This document shows positions 41,612 through 48,281 of a DNA stretch of 64,000 nt, piece after piece; positions within the stretch are counted from its first letter, which is position 1; each line of letters starts with the position of its first letter. A program made the translations under genes and the position numbers. The stretch is from Liriodendron chinense (lineage: Eukaryota; Streptophyta; Magnoliopsida; Magnoliales; Magnoliaceae), in contig ML058484.1 in the NCBI GenBank assembly GCA_003013855.2, positions 6,373,344 through 6,437,343 on the forward strand, written 5' to 3'. A model generated the notes under the pieces. That model did not search any database, was not told where the DNA came from, and saw nothing but the letters and a program-made list of their open reading frames with translations.

Positions 41612-43313
41612 AAGGGTAACCATCATCTAGAGAATAGATACACACCTGCTCTTGCTTCTCATGAATTTCCTCAATTATTGCACGTTTCTTCAATAGAAAA
41701 TGTAAATAGAAAACTTGTGAAGCTTTCTTCACTAAATGCCATTTGAACTGGAGAATTGAAATAGACAAGTAGTTAGTAACAAAATACACCTGTTGAGTTA
41801 CTCATGAGTCATGAAACTCAAGGATAAACTTTGGGGATTTTGCAAATAACTGCCTAAATAATAGGGTATTTGCAAATATCCGAATAAAAGTAATATGTTT
41901 GCAAATAAACACATCCTTAATTCATGGTTATTGCAAGCGCCCACTTTCAGTTAGTTTTTTTCCCAACAGCTGTTAATAACTTTTTTGGCATACTTTAAAA
42001 TAATGAAGAAACTGCCCATAACCTAAAACCTCTTTTCCTACAACTGAAAATAAAAATAAATAAATTGTTTTATGGAATGTTCCGTATAGAAGAGAATTAA
42101 AGGATTCATATTCCCATGGAGGAGAATTTTCTGGTATGTTCCATATGGGCATTTTTGTCATTTTCTATTTTTTGCTAATGGAAGTTAAGAAAAACTAATA
42201 GAATGTGGATATTTGCAATAATAGGGAATTAACAATGTGGTGGTTTGCAAACCATATGTTTTTATGTGGTATTTGCAAATGCCCTATTATTGACGTGGAA
42301 TCCATGAAAACCCCTTTTTCTTTTTCTTTTTCTCTTTTTTTTAAGGATGGGAAAAAGTTTTATTTAGAGGCCAAGAGAGAATTTGCAAAAGAGAAGGGAT
42401 TCCCCAAACACCATTTAAATGGAGAGACGTGACTAGCCTCATTAATCAAAATGAGATCGAAGCGAGATTCATCTTGAATTATGTGTAGATCCTAAAAAAA
42501 TACTTCCACTCTGCTAATTTAACAAAACGATTACAAAATGAAAATAATCCAAAAGAAAATTAATGAAAAGAGAAAGATGGGAGAAAAAAAAACACTAAGC
42601 ACAGTCCATTAATTTCCCGATTTTCTTAGCTGGTGCAGTGCAATCAAATTGCACATGGGCCACATGATCCATGATCTGGACCATTTATCAGGTGGGCACC
42701 GTTATGGATTTTCCTTCCTTCATATAAAAATCTCACTAACCTAACAATCTTAATCGCCTGACCAGCAACCTACAAATGGACAGTACTAAACAGCACCGAC
42801 GATGAAACAGCATCCAGAGCAAAAATGGCCACCAATTGGATATGCAGGATCATCCAGCCAGCGGAATTTCTCGCTAGCAGCCCATCCATAGCAGAACCCG
42901 ACTGACAAACATTCCATATCACGTAACTAGCACGCCAAGTGTCCAATTTGAGTTCTGAAACCGGTGTGCCGCCCTCAGATTAGAATTCCCCCAAATTAAA
43001 ACCATTCAATTTCTCAAAAACTCCACAGATTTTCACAAATTACAGCAATTGAGATTAGAAATCGCAGAAATGAGAAGGAATCGATCCGTGCCTGTTTATA
43101 CTGGCATTCGATGGTGTAGGATAACAGCATGGGGCTGATGTCGCTGGCATCGGGTCGGGACACCTGTACGATCCGGGCCTGGGGCAATTCCTCGAAGATC
43201 CAGGCCGGTTCGGGGGCTCCACGAAAGGAATGGGTGGACGATAGCAACGAACTGGGCGGTTCGGATTGCATCTGGACGTATCGATACCCAGGCATGAATT
43301 GCTCGGAAGCCAT
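4026..43313 (-). CDS. PLDZ (PLDP-like): Phospholipase D zeta (PX-PH-PLD type), 17 exons seen, 3' end outside window
   Basis: Plant PLD zeta enzymes hydrolyse phosphatidylcholine to phosphatidic acid and choline, need PIP2 rather than calcium, and act in membrane trafficking and phosphate-starvation lipid turnover (family knowledge). Seventeen exons join in phase to 988 codons, against about 1,100 in the family. Seen: a PX region (about residues 46-200), a PH region (about 205-340), a first HKD motif with H480, K482 and D487 in HHEKIVIVD, the conserved IYIENQFF segment spanning exons 13-14, and a second HKD with H914, K916 and D921 in HSKVMIID. No stop or frameshift breaks the exons. The start is the ATG at 43313, opening MASEQFMPGYRY, like known PLD zeta N-termini. 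The C-terminal ~120 residues are not found between 1 and 4025, so they lie left of the window. Introns range from 71 bp to 12.2 kb and are full of transposons. Introns 1 and 10 start with GC. Confidence 0.95.
5105..5825. repeat. Element with inverted subterminal TATCGG arrays (copy B)
   Basis: Arms at about 5110-5191 and 5690-5825 are built from GTATCGG and CCGATAC in both orientations. The core holds a (TG)n run at 5257-5301. Lies in PLD zeta intron 16. Family unknown to me. Confidence 0.45.
6104..6152 (+). repeat. (CTT)n microsatellite
   Basis: Run of CTT units with one T-rich interruption. Confidence 0.9.
7273..8228. mobile_element. Solo LTR, Ty3 type, with 5-bp target duplication
   Basis: Begins TGATGCAGACATCA and ends TACATCA. 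It is flanked on both sides by CTTGG (7268-7272 and 8229-8233), a perfect 5-bp target-site duplication. The start resembles the LTR of the Ty3 element at 20.7 kb (TGATGCGGACATCA), so it is probably a related family. There is no internal domain, so it looks like a product of LTR-LTR recombination. It lies in PLD zeta intron 16. Confidence 0.8.
8310..9780 (-). mobile_element. Internally deleted Ty3-like LTR element
   Basis: Two direct repeats, 8310-8735 and 9234 to about 9750, share long stretches such as CTCGTGGATAACTGATCC and AATGAATCCTTAACAACG. Read on the minus strand, the right copy is followed at once by a primer-binding site (TTGGTATCAAAGC, about 9219-9231) and a gag-like start MASSGDRGNNPADGDHG. 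A later gag segment (IEEFLDWLAEVENFFEYM) sits next to the left LTR. The rest of gag and all of pol are gone, and the left LTR lacks its outer part. The right LTR limit is approximate. Confidence 0.72.
8745..9211 (-). pseudogene. Degenerate Ty3 gag fragment
   Basis: The minus strand from the ATG at about 9200 reads MASSGDRGNNPADGDHG, with a coiled-coil-like VEKMEALQRLFEMSMQGLQ, then stops. Further gag similarity (LRIEEFLDWLAEVENFFEYM) appears in another frame. Frameshifts, stops and loss of the C-terminal part leave it inactive. Confidence 0.6.
10690..11757. repeat. Tandem duplication split by a MITE
   Basis: A unit of about 175 bp (GTCAACATCCTATTAAAATC ... GGCTTTGACCTTTG) occurs twice: copy 1 at about 10841-10910 plus 11481-11580, copy 2 at about 11586-11757. 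Copy 1 is interrupted by the MITE at 10911-11480. The sequence before it (10690-10850) also resembles 6260-6420, so the unit is dispersed. Confidence 0.8.
10911..11480. mobile_element. MITE, 3-bp TAG target duplication
   Basis: Ends are GGCCTGTTTGTTT and, inverted, GGGCTTGTTTGTTT. TAG flanks both sides (10908-10910, 11481-11483). The uninterrupted tandem copy at 11655-11657 has a single TAG, which confirms the insertion. The 3-bp duplication and TIR style fit PIF/Harbinger-like or related elements. The interior carries the dispersed GGATGGACGG...GGGCCCCAC family sequence. Confidence 0.82.
12473..12668 (-). pseudogene. U2 snRNA pseudogene (full length, 196 bp)
   Basis: U2 pairs with intron branch points in the spliceosome. 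Read on the minus strand this matches U2 end to end: ATACC start, CGGCCTTTTGGCTAAGAT, TCTGTTCTTATCAGTTTAAT, and GCCCTTGCATTGCACTACTG near the 3' end. The branch-point recognition GTAGTA is changed to GTAGAA, and the Sm-site T-run is broken (ATTTCTTG). No plant USE (TCCCACATCG type) or -30 TATA was recognised upstream. It lies sense inside PLD zeta intron 16. Probably a dead copy. Confidence 0.85.
12887..12988 (-). CDS. PLD zeta exon 16 (second HKD motif)
   Basis: 34 codons, IYVHSKVMIIDDRMALIGSA then NINDRSLLGSRDSE. H914, K916 and D921 are the second HxKx4D catalytic triad; GSANINDRS is its usual follow-on. Confidence 0.95.
13623..13820 (-). CDS. PLD zeta exon 15
   Basis: 66 codons, GGLDDGGAASVRAIMHWQYR to GGPVATNE. 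The preceding intron is only 71 bp. Confidence 0.94.
13892..14038 (-). CDS. PLD zeta exon 14
   Basis: 49 codons, NQFFISGLSRDEIIQN to VIPLLPGFQ. With exon 13 it forms the conserved IYIENQFFISG segment. Confidence 0.94.
14518..14793. repeat. Duplicated (TG)n(AG)n block
   Basis: CCCACAGGCACAATGTAATA followed by a TG run then an AG run occurs twice (about 14518-14643 and 14669-14793), a tandem duplication of about 150 bp in PLD zeta intron 13. Confidence 0.85.
14795..15135. repeat. GTAACGGCC / GGCCGTTAC-type array (copy C)
   Basis: Degenerate palindromic units such as TAACGGCTGTTATGGCC in both orientations around A- and T-runs. Organised like copies A and B but built on a different core word. 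Confidence 0.4.
15235..16289 (+). mobile_element. 5'-truncated LINE with poly(A) tail
   Basis: The plus strand encodes broken pieces of the plant LINE ORF2 C-terminus (zf-RVT region): KMEWSINTSERFSIKSFYSL, FFIWQYEAPPKFAAFGWLLG, KRGMVLLNICFMCLHDEETI, then HLFVHCPVVGLVW. The frame is lost between segments. It ends with AATAAAG and 13 A at 16277-16289. Antisense in PLD zeta intron 13; its tail stops 33 bp from the exon 13 donor. Confidence 0.8.
16323..16433 (-). CDS. PLD zeta exon 13
   Basis: 37 codons, VIRSVGPWSAGTSRTEESIH to AEHFIYIE. Acceptor TATAG, donor GAG|GTATGA. It lies between the 12.2-kb intron 12 and a LINE whose poly(A) tail ends only 33 bp past the donor. Confidence 0.93.
17202..17671. 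mobile_element. PIF/Harbinger-type MITE with TAA duplication
   Basis: Starts GGGTCTGTTTGGGCA and ends, inverted, GGGCCTGTTTGGGCA, with further inner matches (AATAGATGGGATTA). TAA flanks both sides (17199-17201, 17672-17674), the TWA target typical of PIF/Harbinger. No transposase, 470 bp. In PLD zeta intron 12. Confidence 0.85.
18300..18660 (+). mobile_element. LINE RNase H-region remnant
   Basis: The plus strand near 18590-18650 encodes HIAWEANEVADNIAKGG, matching the end of the RNase H domain of plant LINEs. The upstream part is broken by frame changes. No tail identified. Confidence 0.5.
18890..19930 (+). pseudogene. hAT-type transposase C-terminal remnant
   Basis: Plus-strand segments IHSKKRNRLLGKTLDQLVY and FSPINLDSIYDEDDPHSP resemble the dimerisation-end region of plant hAT transposases, then degrade through stops. 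A later stretch (about 19690-19770) is rich in Gly, Tyr and Ser. No ends seen. Assignment is by resemblance only. Confidence 0.45.
20744..21618 (+). repeat. 5' LTR (875 bp)
   Basis: Starts TGATGC and ends GCATCA, perfect inverted termini. A primer-binding site follows four bases later. It contains a 19-base C run at 21307-21325. By hand, it differs from the 3' copy by roughly 18 substitutions over about 640 shared bases, mostly C/T and G/A. Confidence 0.9.
21623..21635 (+). other. Primer-binding site (initiator tRNA-Met type)
   Basis: TGGTATCAGAGAA, the usual Met-tRNA complement of plant Ty3 elements, four bases after the 5' LTR. Confidence 0.85.
21912..23132 (+). pseudogene. Ty3 gag (interrupted)
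   Basis: Capsid precursor. An N-terminal coiled coil (MDQQFQTLRGEIAQQFAHQ, with heptad-like LEERVTRLEDG) is followed by the Retrotrans_gag domain. A TAA at 22980-22982 stops it. The same frame continues past the stop and holds the CCHC zinc knuckle (C-x2-C-x4-H-x4-C, 23061-23102), then ends at a TGA. So the knuckle is cut off by one stop codon. Confidence 0.85.
23110..25862 (+). pseudogene. Ty3 pol, first part: protease, RT, RNase H, integrase N-terminal part
   Basis: The protease-like stretch (about 23110-23530) is read in the +1 register relative to gag and to the rest of pol. Its active-site triplet reads D-S-R (23371-23379), where the family has D-S/T-G. From about 23530 the frame matches gag again. 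RT has YFDD at 24444-24455. RNase H begins ACDASG near 24885. The integrase zinc finger has its CRTC pair at about 25552-25563. The frame ends at a TGA at 25860-25862, with another at 25872-25874. Confidence 0.88.
25881..26834 (+). pseudogene. Ty3 pol, C-terminal part: integrase end and chromodomain
   Basis: Same frame as upstream pol, past two in-frame TGA codons. Contains the integrase motif AYHPQSDGQTEVVNR, the GPY/F-like region (HARSIGPHKIVKRLG) and a chromodomain (EGILDSELV, FLVKWRNRP, SWITETEL). Coding runs about 40 bp into the 3' LTR. Confidence 0.88.
26795..27439 (+). repeat. 3' LTR, truncated (645 bp)
   Basis: Starts TGATGCGGACATCA like the 5' LTR after a purine-rich stretch (GAGGAGAAT). 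Similarity ends at TCTATGC; the last 221 bp present in the 5' LTR are missing and LINE sequence follows directly. Confidence 0.9.
27440..27675 (+). mobile_element. LINE 3' end with (AT)n tail
   Basis: The plus strand encodes VIWAVWAKRNNRVFKNRSTF and ends LCM-stop, typical of the C-terminus of plant LINE ORF2. Then come a short 3' UTR with AATAAAG and an (AT)n tail at 27659-27674. Only about 235 bp remain. Confidence 0.7.
27786..28520 (+). pseudogene. Retro-pseudogene of exosome subunit RRP4 (EXOSC2)
   Basis: RRP4 is an RNA-binding cap subunit of the RNA exosome. The plus strand encodes TNTIPVNHEDSILKGHGTSK, YVHALRARYKPEIGDIIVGH, VLMLSAMNMPNVIQRR, then in another frame IFEENVICAEVCSIQHDGSL, then in a third QNGIQWILGCN and FIWAGKHVEVEKNK. 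These follow RRP4 order with no introns. At least two frame changes and several stops (one within GCN-stop-FIW) disable it, and the true start is missing. The contiguous structure suggests an mRNA-derived copy. It lies antisense in PLD zeta intron 12. Confidence 0.82.
28677..29213 (-). CDS. PLD zeta exon 12 (longest exon)
   Basis: 179 codons. Starts RNKAPNEQAIPLLMPQHQ, contains the Ser-rich DSFSSRSSFQDIPLLLPQE and a variable linker, and ends GQVGPCTPCRCQ. This is the linker between the two catalytic halves in PLD zeta. Confidence 0.94.
29307..29463 (-). CDS. PLD zeta exon 11
   Basis: 157 bp, ESEPNSWEDTMKDEL to RHFVQRWNYAK, including the highly conserved PRMPWHDVHCALWGPP. Confidence 0.95.
29593..29742 (-). 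CDS. PLD zeta exon 10 (first HKD motif)
   Basis: 150 bp. Encodes SHHEKIVIVDHRICYIGG, where H480, K482 and D487 form the first HxKx4D catalytic motif, then FGRYDTFEH and WPGKDYYNP. It ends AG|GCAAGT, an exact match to the GC-AG donor consensus. Exon 11 completes the Arg codon in phase. Confidence 0.95.
29886..30025 (-). CDS. PLD zeta exon 9
   Basis: 140 bp encoding IYILLYKEVALALKINSVYS to STGVYL plus two bases of a Trp codon finished in exon 10. Confidence 0.94.
30928..32080. repeat. GATATC/TATCGG-type array element (copy D), holds a SINE
   Basis: Words such as TATCGATG, GCCGATA, ACCGATATC and AATATCGGTGATATT recur in both orientations at about 30928-31010, 31660-31715 and 31925-32080, around AT-rich DNA. 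In PLD zeta intron 8. Confidence 0.4.
31754..31923 (-). mobile_element. SINE with poly(A) and target duplication
   Basis: Read on the minus strand: a pol III A-box-like TGGCTGGTTGATGCC (31905-31891), a B-box GGTTCGAGAC (31864-31855), and a terminal A-run (about 31768-31754). It is flanked by CAAAATATTGTT on the left and CAAAATATCGTT on the right, a 12-bp duplication with one mismatch. tRNA-derived plant SINE type. Confidence 0.78.
32346..32382 (+). repeat. (CT)n microsatellite
   Basis: Uninterrupted CT run in PLD zeta intron 8. Confidence 0.95.
33444..33560 (-). CDS. PLD zeta exon 8
   Basis: 39 codons, IFITDWWLCPELYLRRPF to AKAKQGVQ. Acceptor CAG, donor GTACTT. Confidence 0.94.
33678..33920 (-). 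CDS. PLD zeta exon 7 (PH end, PLD entry)
   Basis: 81 codons: VSCGNRTIKLRAKS, DWVAAINDAGLRPPEGWCHP, and GSQAQWFVDGQAAFEAIA, where the catalytic half begins. Confidence 0.94.
33963..34013 (-). mobile_element. RTE-type LINE 3' tail fragment
   Basis: Minus strand: CCAATTAGTTGGGATGAGGC followed by TTAGATGATGATGATG. Same terminal sequence and (GAT)n tail as at 41.5 kb. About 50 bp only. In PLD zeta intron 6. Confidence 0.7.
34437..34610 (-). CDS. PLD zeta exon 6 (PH)
   Basis: 58 codons, VWAVLKPGFLALLADPFD to NPLRYRFA, phase 0 at both ends. Core of the PH domain. Confidence 0.93.
34831..34940. repeat. Two-copy tandem repeat, 54-bp unit
   Basis: CATGATGTGCATTTTCTATT ... TTCCAACAGTAAAGAAA occurs twice back to back. 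In PLD zeta intron 5. Confidence 0.9.
37200..38870. repeat. Tandem array, about 105-bp unit, split by a MITE
   Basis: The unit containing AACAAGAAGAAAGCATT, TGAACAAGA and TTCAAA(N)nTATTAGGTGG occurs about three times: about 37200-37283 (partial), 37284-37371 and 38735-38870. The second and third copies are separated by the element at 37372-38734. Confidence 0.75.
37372..38734. mobile_element. PIF/Harbinger-like MITE, about 1.36 kb
   Basis: Ends are GGGGTCGTTTGGATGCCTG and, inverted, GGGCGTGTTTGGATGCCTG. No transposase seen. The expected TTA duplication is present only on the left (right flank reads TCG), so it has probably decayed. It contains a GGTGGGCCCCAC family segment (37720-37870). Confidence 0.7.
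38902..39069 (-). CDS. PLD zeta exon 5 (PH start)
   Basis: 56 codons, VCKFLEVSRLSFSPEYGPKL to CCNDNWQK, including the Cys-rich CCTCLWFNCC segment that precedes the PH core. Confidence 0.93.
39497..39638 (-). CDS. PLD zeta exon 4 (PX end)
   Basis: 142 bp encoding DVPSSAALPIIRPALGRQQS and NHFLGNMDIANSRE, a block strongly conserved in plant PLD zeta. Donor GAG|GTATGG. Confidence 0.93.
39771..39892 (-). CDS. PLD zeta exon 3 (PX)
   Basis: 122 bp, VKEWLHSLGIGEHP onward, with an acidic stretch (DDEADDD). It ends two bases into an Arg codon, completed by exon 4. Confidence 0.92.
40395..41062. repeat. Minisatellite, about 30-35 bp unit, about 20 copies
   Basis: Degenerate units of the form CACATGATGGATGGTCCACA followed by TCAAAGGTGGGCCC. 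Variable spacing and many substitutions. Lies in PLD zeta intron 2. All reading frames here are repeat artefacts. Confidence 0.9.
41340..41610 (+). mobile_element. RTE-type LINE 3' end with (GAT)n tail
   Basis: The plus strand encodes LRWFGNVQQ then SELVQDGGFKRARVRARPER and TWMEVVRKGFRAYG, the C-terminal end of RTE-clade ORFs. GACCCCAATTAGTTGGGATA and a (GAT)n tail (41569-41610) follow. The tail ends 35 bp from the exon 2 donor of PLD zeta, antisense. Confidence 0.78.
41646..41747 (-). CDS. PLD zeta exon 2 (PX)
   Basis: 34 codons, FKWHLVKKASQVFYLH to EKQEQ, phase 0 at both ends, acceptor CAG, donor GTGTGT. PX core. Confidence 0.93.
42760..43091 (-). other. PLD zeta intron 1 (donor-proximal part)
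   Basis: No feature recognised in 41748-43091 beyond AT-rich DNA with an oligo-T/C stretch near 42315. The GC donor is at 43090-43091 on the minus strand. Confidence 0.6.
43092..43313 (-). CDS. PLD zeta exon 1 (start codon, PX start)
   Basis: 74 codons from the ATG to CQYKQ. It holds the N-terminus and the beginning of the PX domain (IFEELPQARIVQVSRPD). The exon ends CAG and the intron begins GCACGG, a non-canonical GC donor. No usable GT lies nearby, and exon 2 continues exactly in phase 0. Confidence 0.93.
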
Positions 43314-43397
43314 TGAAGAAGCGTTCTTCTTCTTCTTCCTCCGATCTGGAAAACCGGTTTGGCATGTCCCTAGCGGACCGGGTTCCGGTTCGTCGTC

Positions 43398-43403
<6 letters not shown>

Positions 43404-43430
<27 letters not shown>

Positions 43431-43431
43431 A
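43404..43431 (-). repeat. (CT)n tract in PLD zeta leader or promoter
   Basis: A GA run on the plus strand, i.e. (CT)14 on the gene strand about 90 bp before the ATG. A CTT-type stretch lies closer to the start. Such pyrimidine tracts are common in plant 5' leaders; no TATA box was assigned. Confidence 0.7.
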
Positions 43432-44149
43432 TTTTCCTTTTCTCTCGGTAAAATTGCAAAAGCTACGTCAAAAGCTCTGGAAAATTTCTGCGATGTTCGG
43501 GTTCGAAAATGGAGGAAAAATCACATACTTTATTGTACTCCTTCACACGTGGAGATAATGCACGTGTGTGAGATCAGAGCCGCTCGCTGGAAATTCCGTT
43601 GTCAGAGTGCTACATCTAGTAAGATCAAGCCTCTGTGATCATCATGTTGGCTACGGCTATTCAGTATAATCAACGGTTTAGATAAGTCGACTGGGTTGGT
43701 TGAAATTCTGGATTTCATGTGTAGCCTGATTGTCCGTATCATACACGTGCCATTTGTTCGCACGTGTGAAGCGACTCCACTTTCAAAATGCACCTAATGG
43801 GTACCCGTACTCGACCCCGACTGCATACATGGGTGTGGATGTGGGTAATCTTTTGGCCCGATTGATAAATGGCAGGAATATGGGTATACCCCAGCCCATA
43901 CTTGAACCCGGTTACAAATAAATGAATAATAAATTTCATATAAGTGAGAAGGTAGTGTGAGGATGACCTTAGGGAGCTTCCCATAAGATTGAGCTTATGG
44001 CCCCTAGAATGATGTGTACAAGAAATCCGCACAATACATTTGGTGGGCCCCTTTAAGTTATGCAATGTCCCGTGAATGAGCCGTACCTAGAACTTAGGCG
44101 AGGCACATTATCTAAAATTGAAATTGCAGGTATTATACTAATACCACGA

Positions 44150-44720
44150 TGCTATGAAGCTTATAATTATGGCTAAGTCATAGAGGGGGGTGAATGGAAC
44201 ATTTTAAAATTATTTACGAATTAATTTAATTAAGTCATAAGGTAAAGTAGGTCCAAAATCATAGACTATAAAAGATATAATTATACATGCAAAGTAATCT
44301 ATGATGTGAGATAGAAATATTAAGTGTGTACACTAAAATAAACACTTAGCATGCAATCTATCCATATATAATGAAAGAATCAAATCATAAACATAAATAA
44401 AATTATATACATATATCAACAATCACAAACACAACAATATATAACAGTTCGGCTACTTGCATACTCCACTTCCGGATAATGAACTCAAACTTGAGTTTTT
44501 TGGATTTTCACTATCTCACATGGTTTTCAATAGATTCACCACTAACCTTTATAATTCTACATAAAAACCCACGTACACACCCATCGGTTGCCTACACGAG
44601 GTTTTACTCGATTAGTCTTACACAAGAATTAATCCATGTACACACTCGTCAGTGGCCTACATAAGGACTTACACGTTTAAAATTTAGGCCTCAAACTCTC
44701 AAATTGTTCTACACAAGAAC

Positions 44721-44779
<59 letters not shown>

Positions 44780-45857
44780 GTCAATGGCCTACATAAGAAC
44801 CTGACTTTAAATAAATGAACTCTAAACAAAAAATCTTACAAATTTGAATAAGCGTTTTGTATAGCACAACTCTTGATATGCTTTTTTCAATCTTGAATCG
44901 GATTATCTTTAGCCTTTCCGATCTTTGAAGAAAATCTTCTTCAACTTCCCGATCAACAACCTTACAGTAAATCTTCCTATTAAGAATGTCAAGGTAATGG
45001 GAGAGTAGGATAAATGATTGAATCTACAACAACCAATGGGATAGTTGGTTCCAAATGGGGATTCACCTAGATGGGTCTTCTAAAGGGTATTATAAAAATG
45101 ATTTTTCTATAGGAACAAGATCTAACCTCTAAAAAAATACAAGAGAATATGCTTGTCTTCAAATGAAACTTAAAATGTTCAAAAGGTAACTAAATATAAG
45201 AAATATAGCATGAACTCATTGGATTAAAGTCTAAGTGAAGAATTAAAGAGTTGTTTGCCTAAAGGCTCTCATAAAAAAAATAAAAATAAAAATAAAAACA
45301 CCATCAACTTTACAAACGTTTGGATGCTCAATTTATAAAAAAAATAAATATAAAAAAAAAGAAAGAAAAGAGCTTCGAGGGATAGAAAACGGCTACCCAT
45401 CGATTCGATTAACAAGTTTGTAGATTCAATCGACTTGAATCGATGGAACTGTTAATTTGATCAACGGGCCTTCGATTTGGCTATTTTGATTGTTGGACAC
45501 TTTGGATCAGTTTCGATTGAATTAATATAACTGTCGATTTGATCGGCAGATCTTTGATTTCTGACCATCAGAAGCTTCGAACATTTATAAGCCTAACTAA
45601 ACTTATTCAAATTAATCCATAAGGCTTTAGATGATAAAATAAAGGTTTTATTATCGAATCGTATCATTTAAAAGTTGGTTGTTTTGAAATTAAAGAGGTT
45701 TAGAGCCAAGTTCACCAAGGTACCTTAATTTACATGTGGCTTTATGCCTTGATACTGCAAGTTTGTAGGTCTTTAGTTGTCTTCATCTTCTAATAAGGCT
45801 CAATCGACTCAAGACATACAAACACACATTATTGACAAATTGAGATACTCGCAATCT
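44150..45857 (-). mobile_element. Possible copia-type LTR
   Basis: Minus strand: a purine tract AAAGGGGAAGAT precedes TGCGAGTATCTC at about 45857. The other end has CACCCCCCTCTATGACTTAG, then TTCATAGCA and a TGGTATTAG that resembles a primer-binding site. These resemble LTR boundaries of copia elements, but no second LTR or coding domain was seen. Confidence 0.35.
44723..44777 (+). repeat. (AC)n microsatellite
   Basis: About 27 AC units. Confidence 0.95.
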
Positions 45858-48281
45858 TCCCCTTTGTCAATTACGTGACAAGTCATAGTGAACACCAACG
45901 ACATACTAAAATAACTAAAAAATTACATGTCAATGATTATAAAGATTTACAAAATAAATAAATGGACATGACATGCACACACACTGCTCAATCCTCCCGG
46001 CCCCCTAAGTCCATTACATCCCTGCACCAAAGAGAACCTTTAAAACAAAATTCAACATGTTTTTGTGAGATCTTGATCTCTCTCTTCTCGTCGGCAACTG
46101 ACAAAGAGTCAATTTCATGGATATATTAATAAGTACATAAATATACAAAGGCTCTATAAATTATAAATATACCAATAATCACATATTAAGGAATACAATA
46201 TGAGTTGACTTCAATAAGATTCATAAGCACTTGGATGAAATTTAATTAACTTGGATGCATTTTGTCAAAGTTTATAGACATTTATCAAAATCTGTTGAAG
46301 CATGTCGAAATCTGTTAATGTGCAGTGAAAGTATGTTAAATTGCGTTGAAGTTTGTCAAAGTATGTTAAAGTCCATCTGTTTATGCTTGATGTGACTGTG
46401 TCAAATTTAGCGACTGAAATGATGTCCCGTGGCAACAAGATCTCAATAAAAGACAAACAAAATATTTTTTTATTATCACGGGGTGCATGTCATATATCTT
46501 GCTGACATGGCAGAATCAACTACTTACCTTAGTGATTTTATGGGCAATGATGGGCAACAACCAAAGTACAATTAAGGACTATAAATGGATTTGGCCGATG
46601 TACCATGACATTACACAAAAAGTAATCCCTGCGTTCAAAACCATTAGAGGAGATAGCAAGCAACATAAAGGTAGCACCAAGTTGGCCAATTTTCATGGAG
46701 CACAACGCACGTTCGAGTGGAAGAAAGGATAATGATTATCTACACGTGTCATCATAAGAAAAACTCTCATCCGCATGGATTGCAGGGCATGTGTGCAATT
46801 AATGTGGCCCACAAAAAACAACTGACACATATGATGTTGTACAATATTGCCACAATCATTTATGGGCCTAAACGGTTATTTTCCACACTAGTAAACGTGA
46901 GGAGTGGTTACAACGATCTTTCTTTTTTTCTTTTTCTTTTTAGTGTAATTTCTTTTATCTATGCCCAAACTCACTGGACTAGAGAAGACCTTAACTTTAA
47001 GACCTCGCCATCTACGCCACAATCACTTGATTATTAAAAAAAAATCTTATCTATAAGTGTTTATTTTCAATAAATACAACTTCTTTTCTTTTACTCTCGT
47101 ACTCTATTAATTGATCAATCTTTACTATCACGATGAGAAAAAAATTATTTCGACTGAAAGACAAATGAACTCACTAGAATGATGAACATTCTCATTCACA
47201 AATTGCATGATATTTGTTATAAGCAGTTGAATAGACGATTAAACTGCTAAGTTCTTGGTCATAGACGATCATTCTGGTCTCTCTATCTCTATCTCGACAC
47301 TTGAGGTCAAAGACGTTCGAATCGGATTGAGTCACATTAAGTTTTGATTCACCTAGCATCACATATACGTATTAATGACAAAATTTCGAGCCAAACACCA
47401 TTGAATGACATTAAAAGTGTGTTGAAATATGTTAAAGCCCGTCTACGTTGCCAAAGTACATCTGTGTTTTTAAAGTACATAGAAGTTTGTCCTGCTTTAA
47501 TGAAAAGCATCTAAGTGTAACAAATTAAGTGAATATTGAATATGAACAACATTATTAGGGTAAAATATGAAAGAAGAACATTTTGGTTTGCCAAAACTTA
47601 AAACCAATGGTCAAATTAAGCCAATATTAAAGATGGATAGTCCAATTCTATGATATTAAAGATGAATGGTCTAATTCCACTAATATTAAAGATGAACGAT
47701 CTAAACAAGCTGATAATGAAGATCAATAGTTCATCCATAGTGAAGCACAATAGTTCATTTTGAGCTAATATCAAAGATAAAAATAGTGATTACCATCAAT
47801 TAAATATCAATAACTAACCAATAAAATTATTTTATCGTATTTGTATTCATAGTAGGTATAAACTGTGGCCCATGGGCGGTTAGGTAGTTTTTAGTGCACG
47901 TGTAGGGTGCATAGAGTTCCTTCAAAGTGGAGAGACTTTTCATAAATGGTTAGAGGCAAGTACTTGGTGCTGTCAGAGTAGATTTTATTTTTGGTAGGAC
48001 ATTTTTAAGCCCCTTTGCATGCAAAAAGCTTTGTATTGGGGTCGGCCTCCAACCACAAACTATCTCAGCTTAGTTATATTTTCAAAATAAATAAGAAAAA
48101 TTAAAACCGTACCCAAACTTAGAATTTTGGGCCACACATAAATCCTCAGGAAAATAAACAATAATCTCCAGCCGTGAAAAAGTGATAAATGCCTATTTAA
48201 ACGGCATCGAATGAGGAATCCTGAAAAGCCTTATTCTTGCCCTTCCTATAGAAGGAAATGATGAAACAGAGGCTATAGGGA

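Larger units (their letters stand above)
43600..48280. other. Intergenic, AT-rich, no gene seen
   Basis: No coding region recognised. Contains an (AC)n run (44723-44777), a possible copia-type LTR (44150-45857), short GTTGAAG/ATGTTAAAG-type repeats near 46270-46380 and 47410-47490, and four degenerate copies of a 30-bp unit (CTAATATTAAAGATGAACGA type) at about 47620-47740. Confidence 0.6.
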
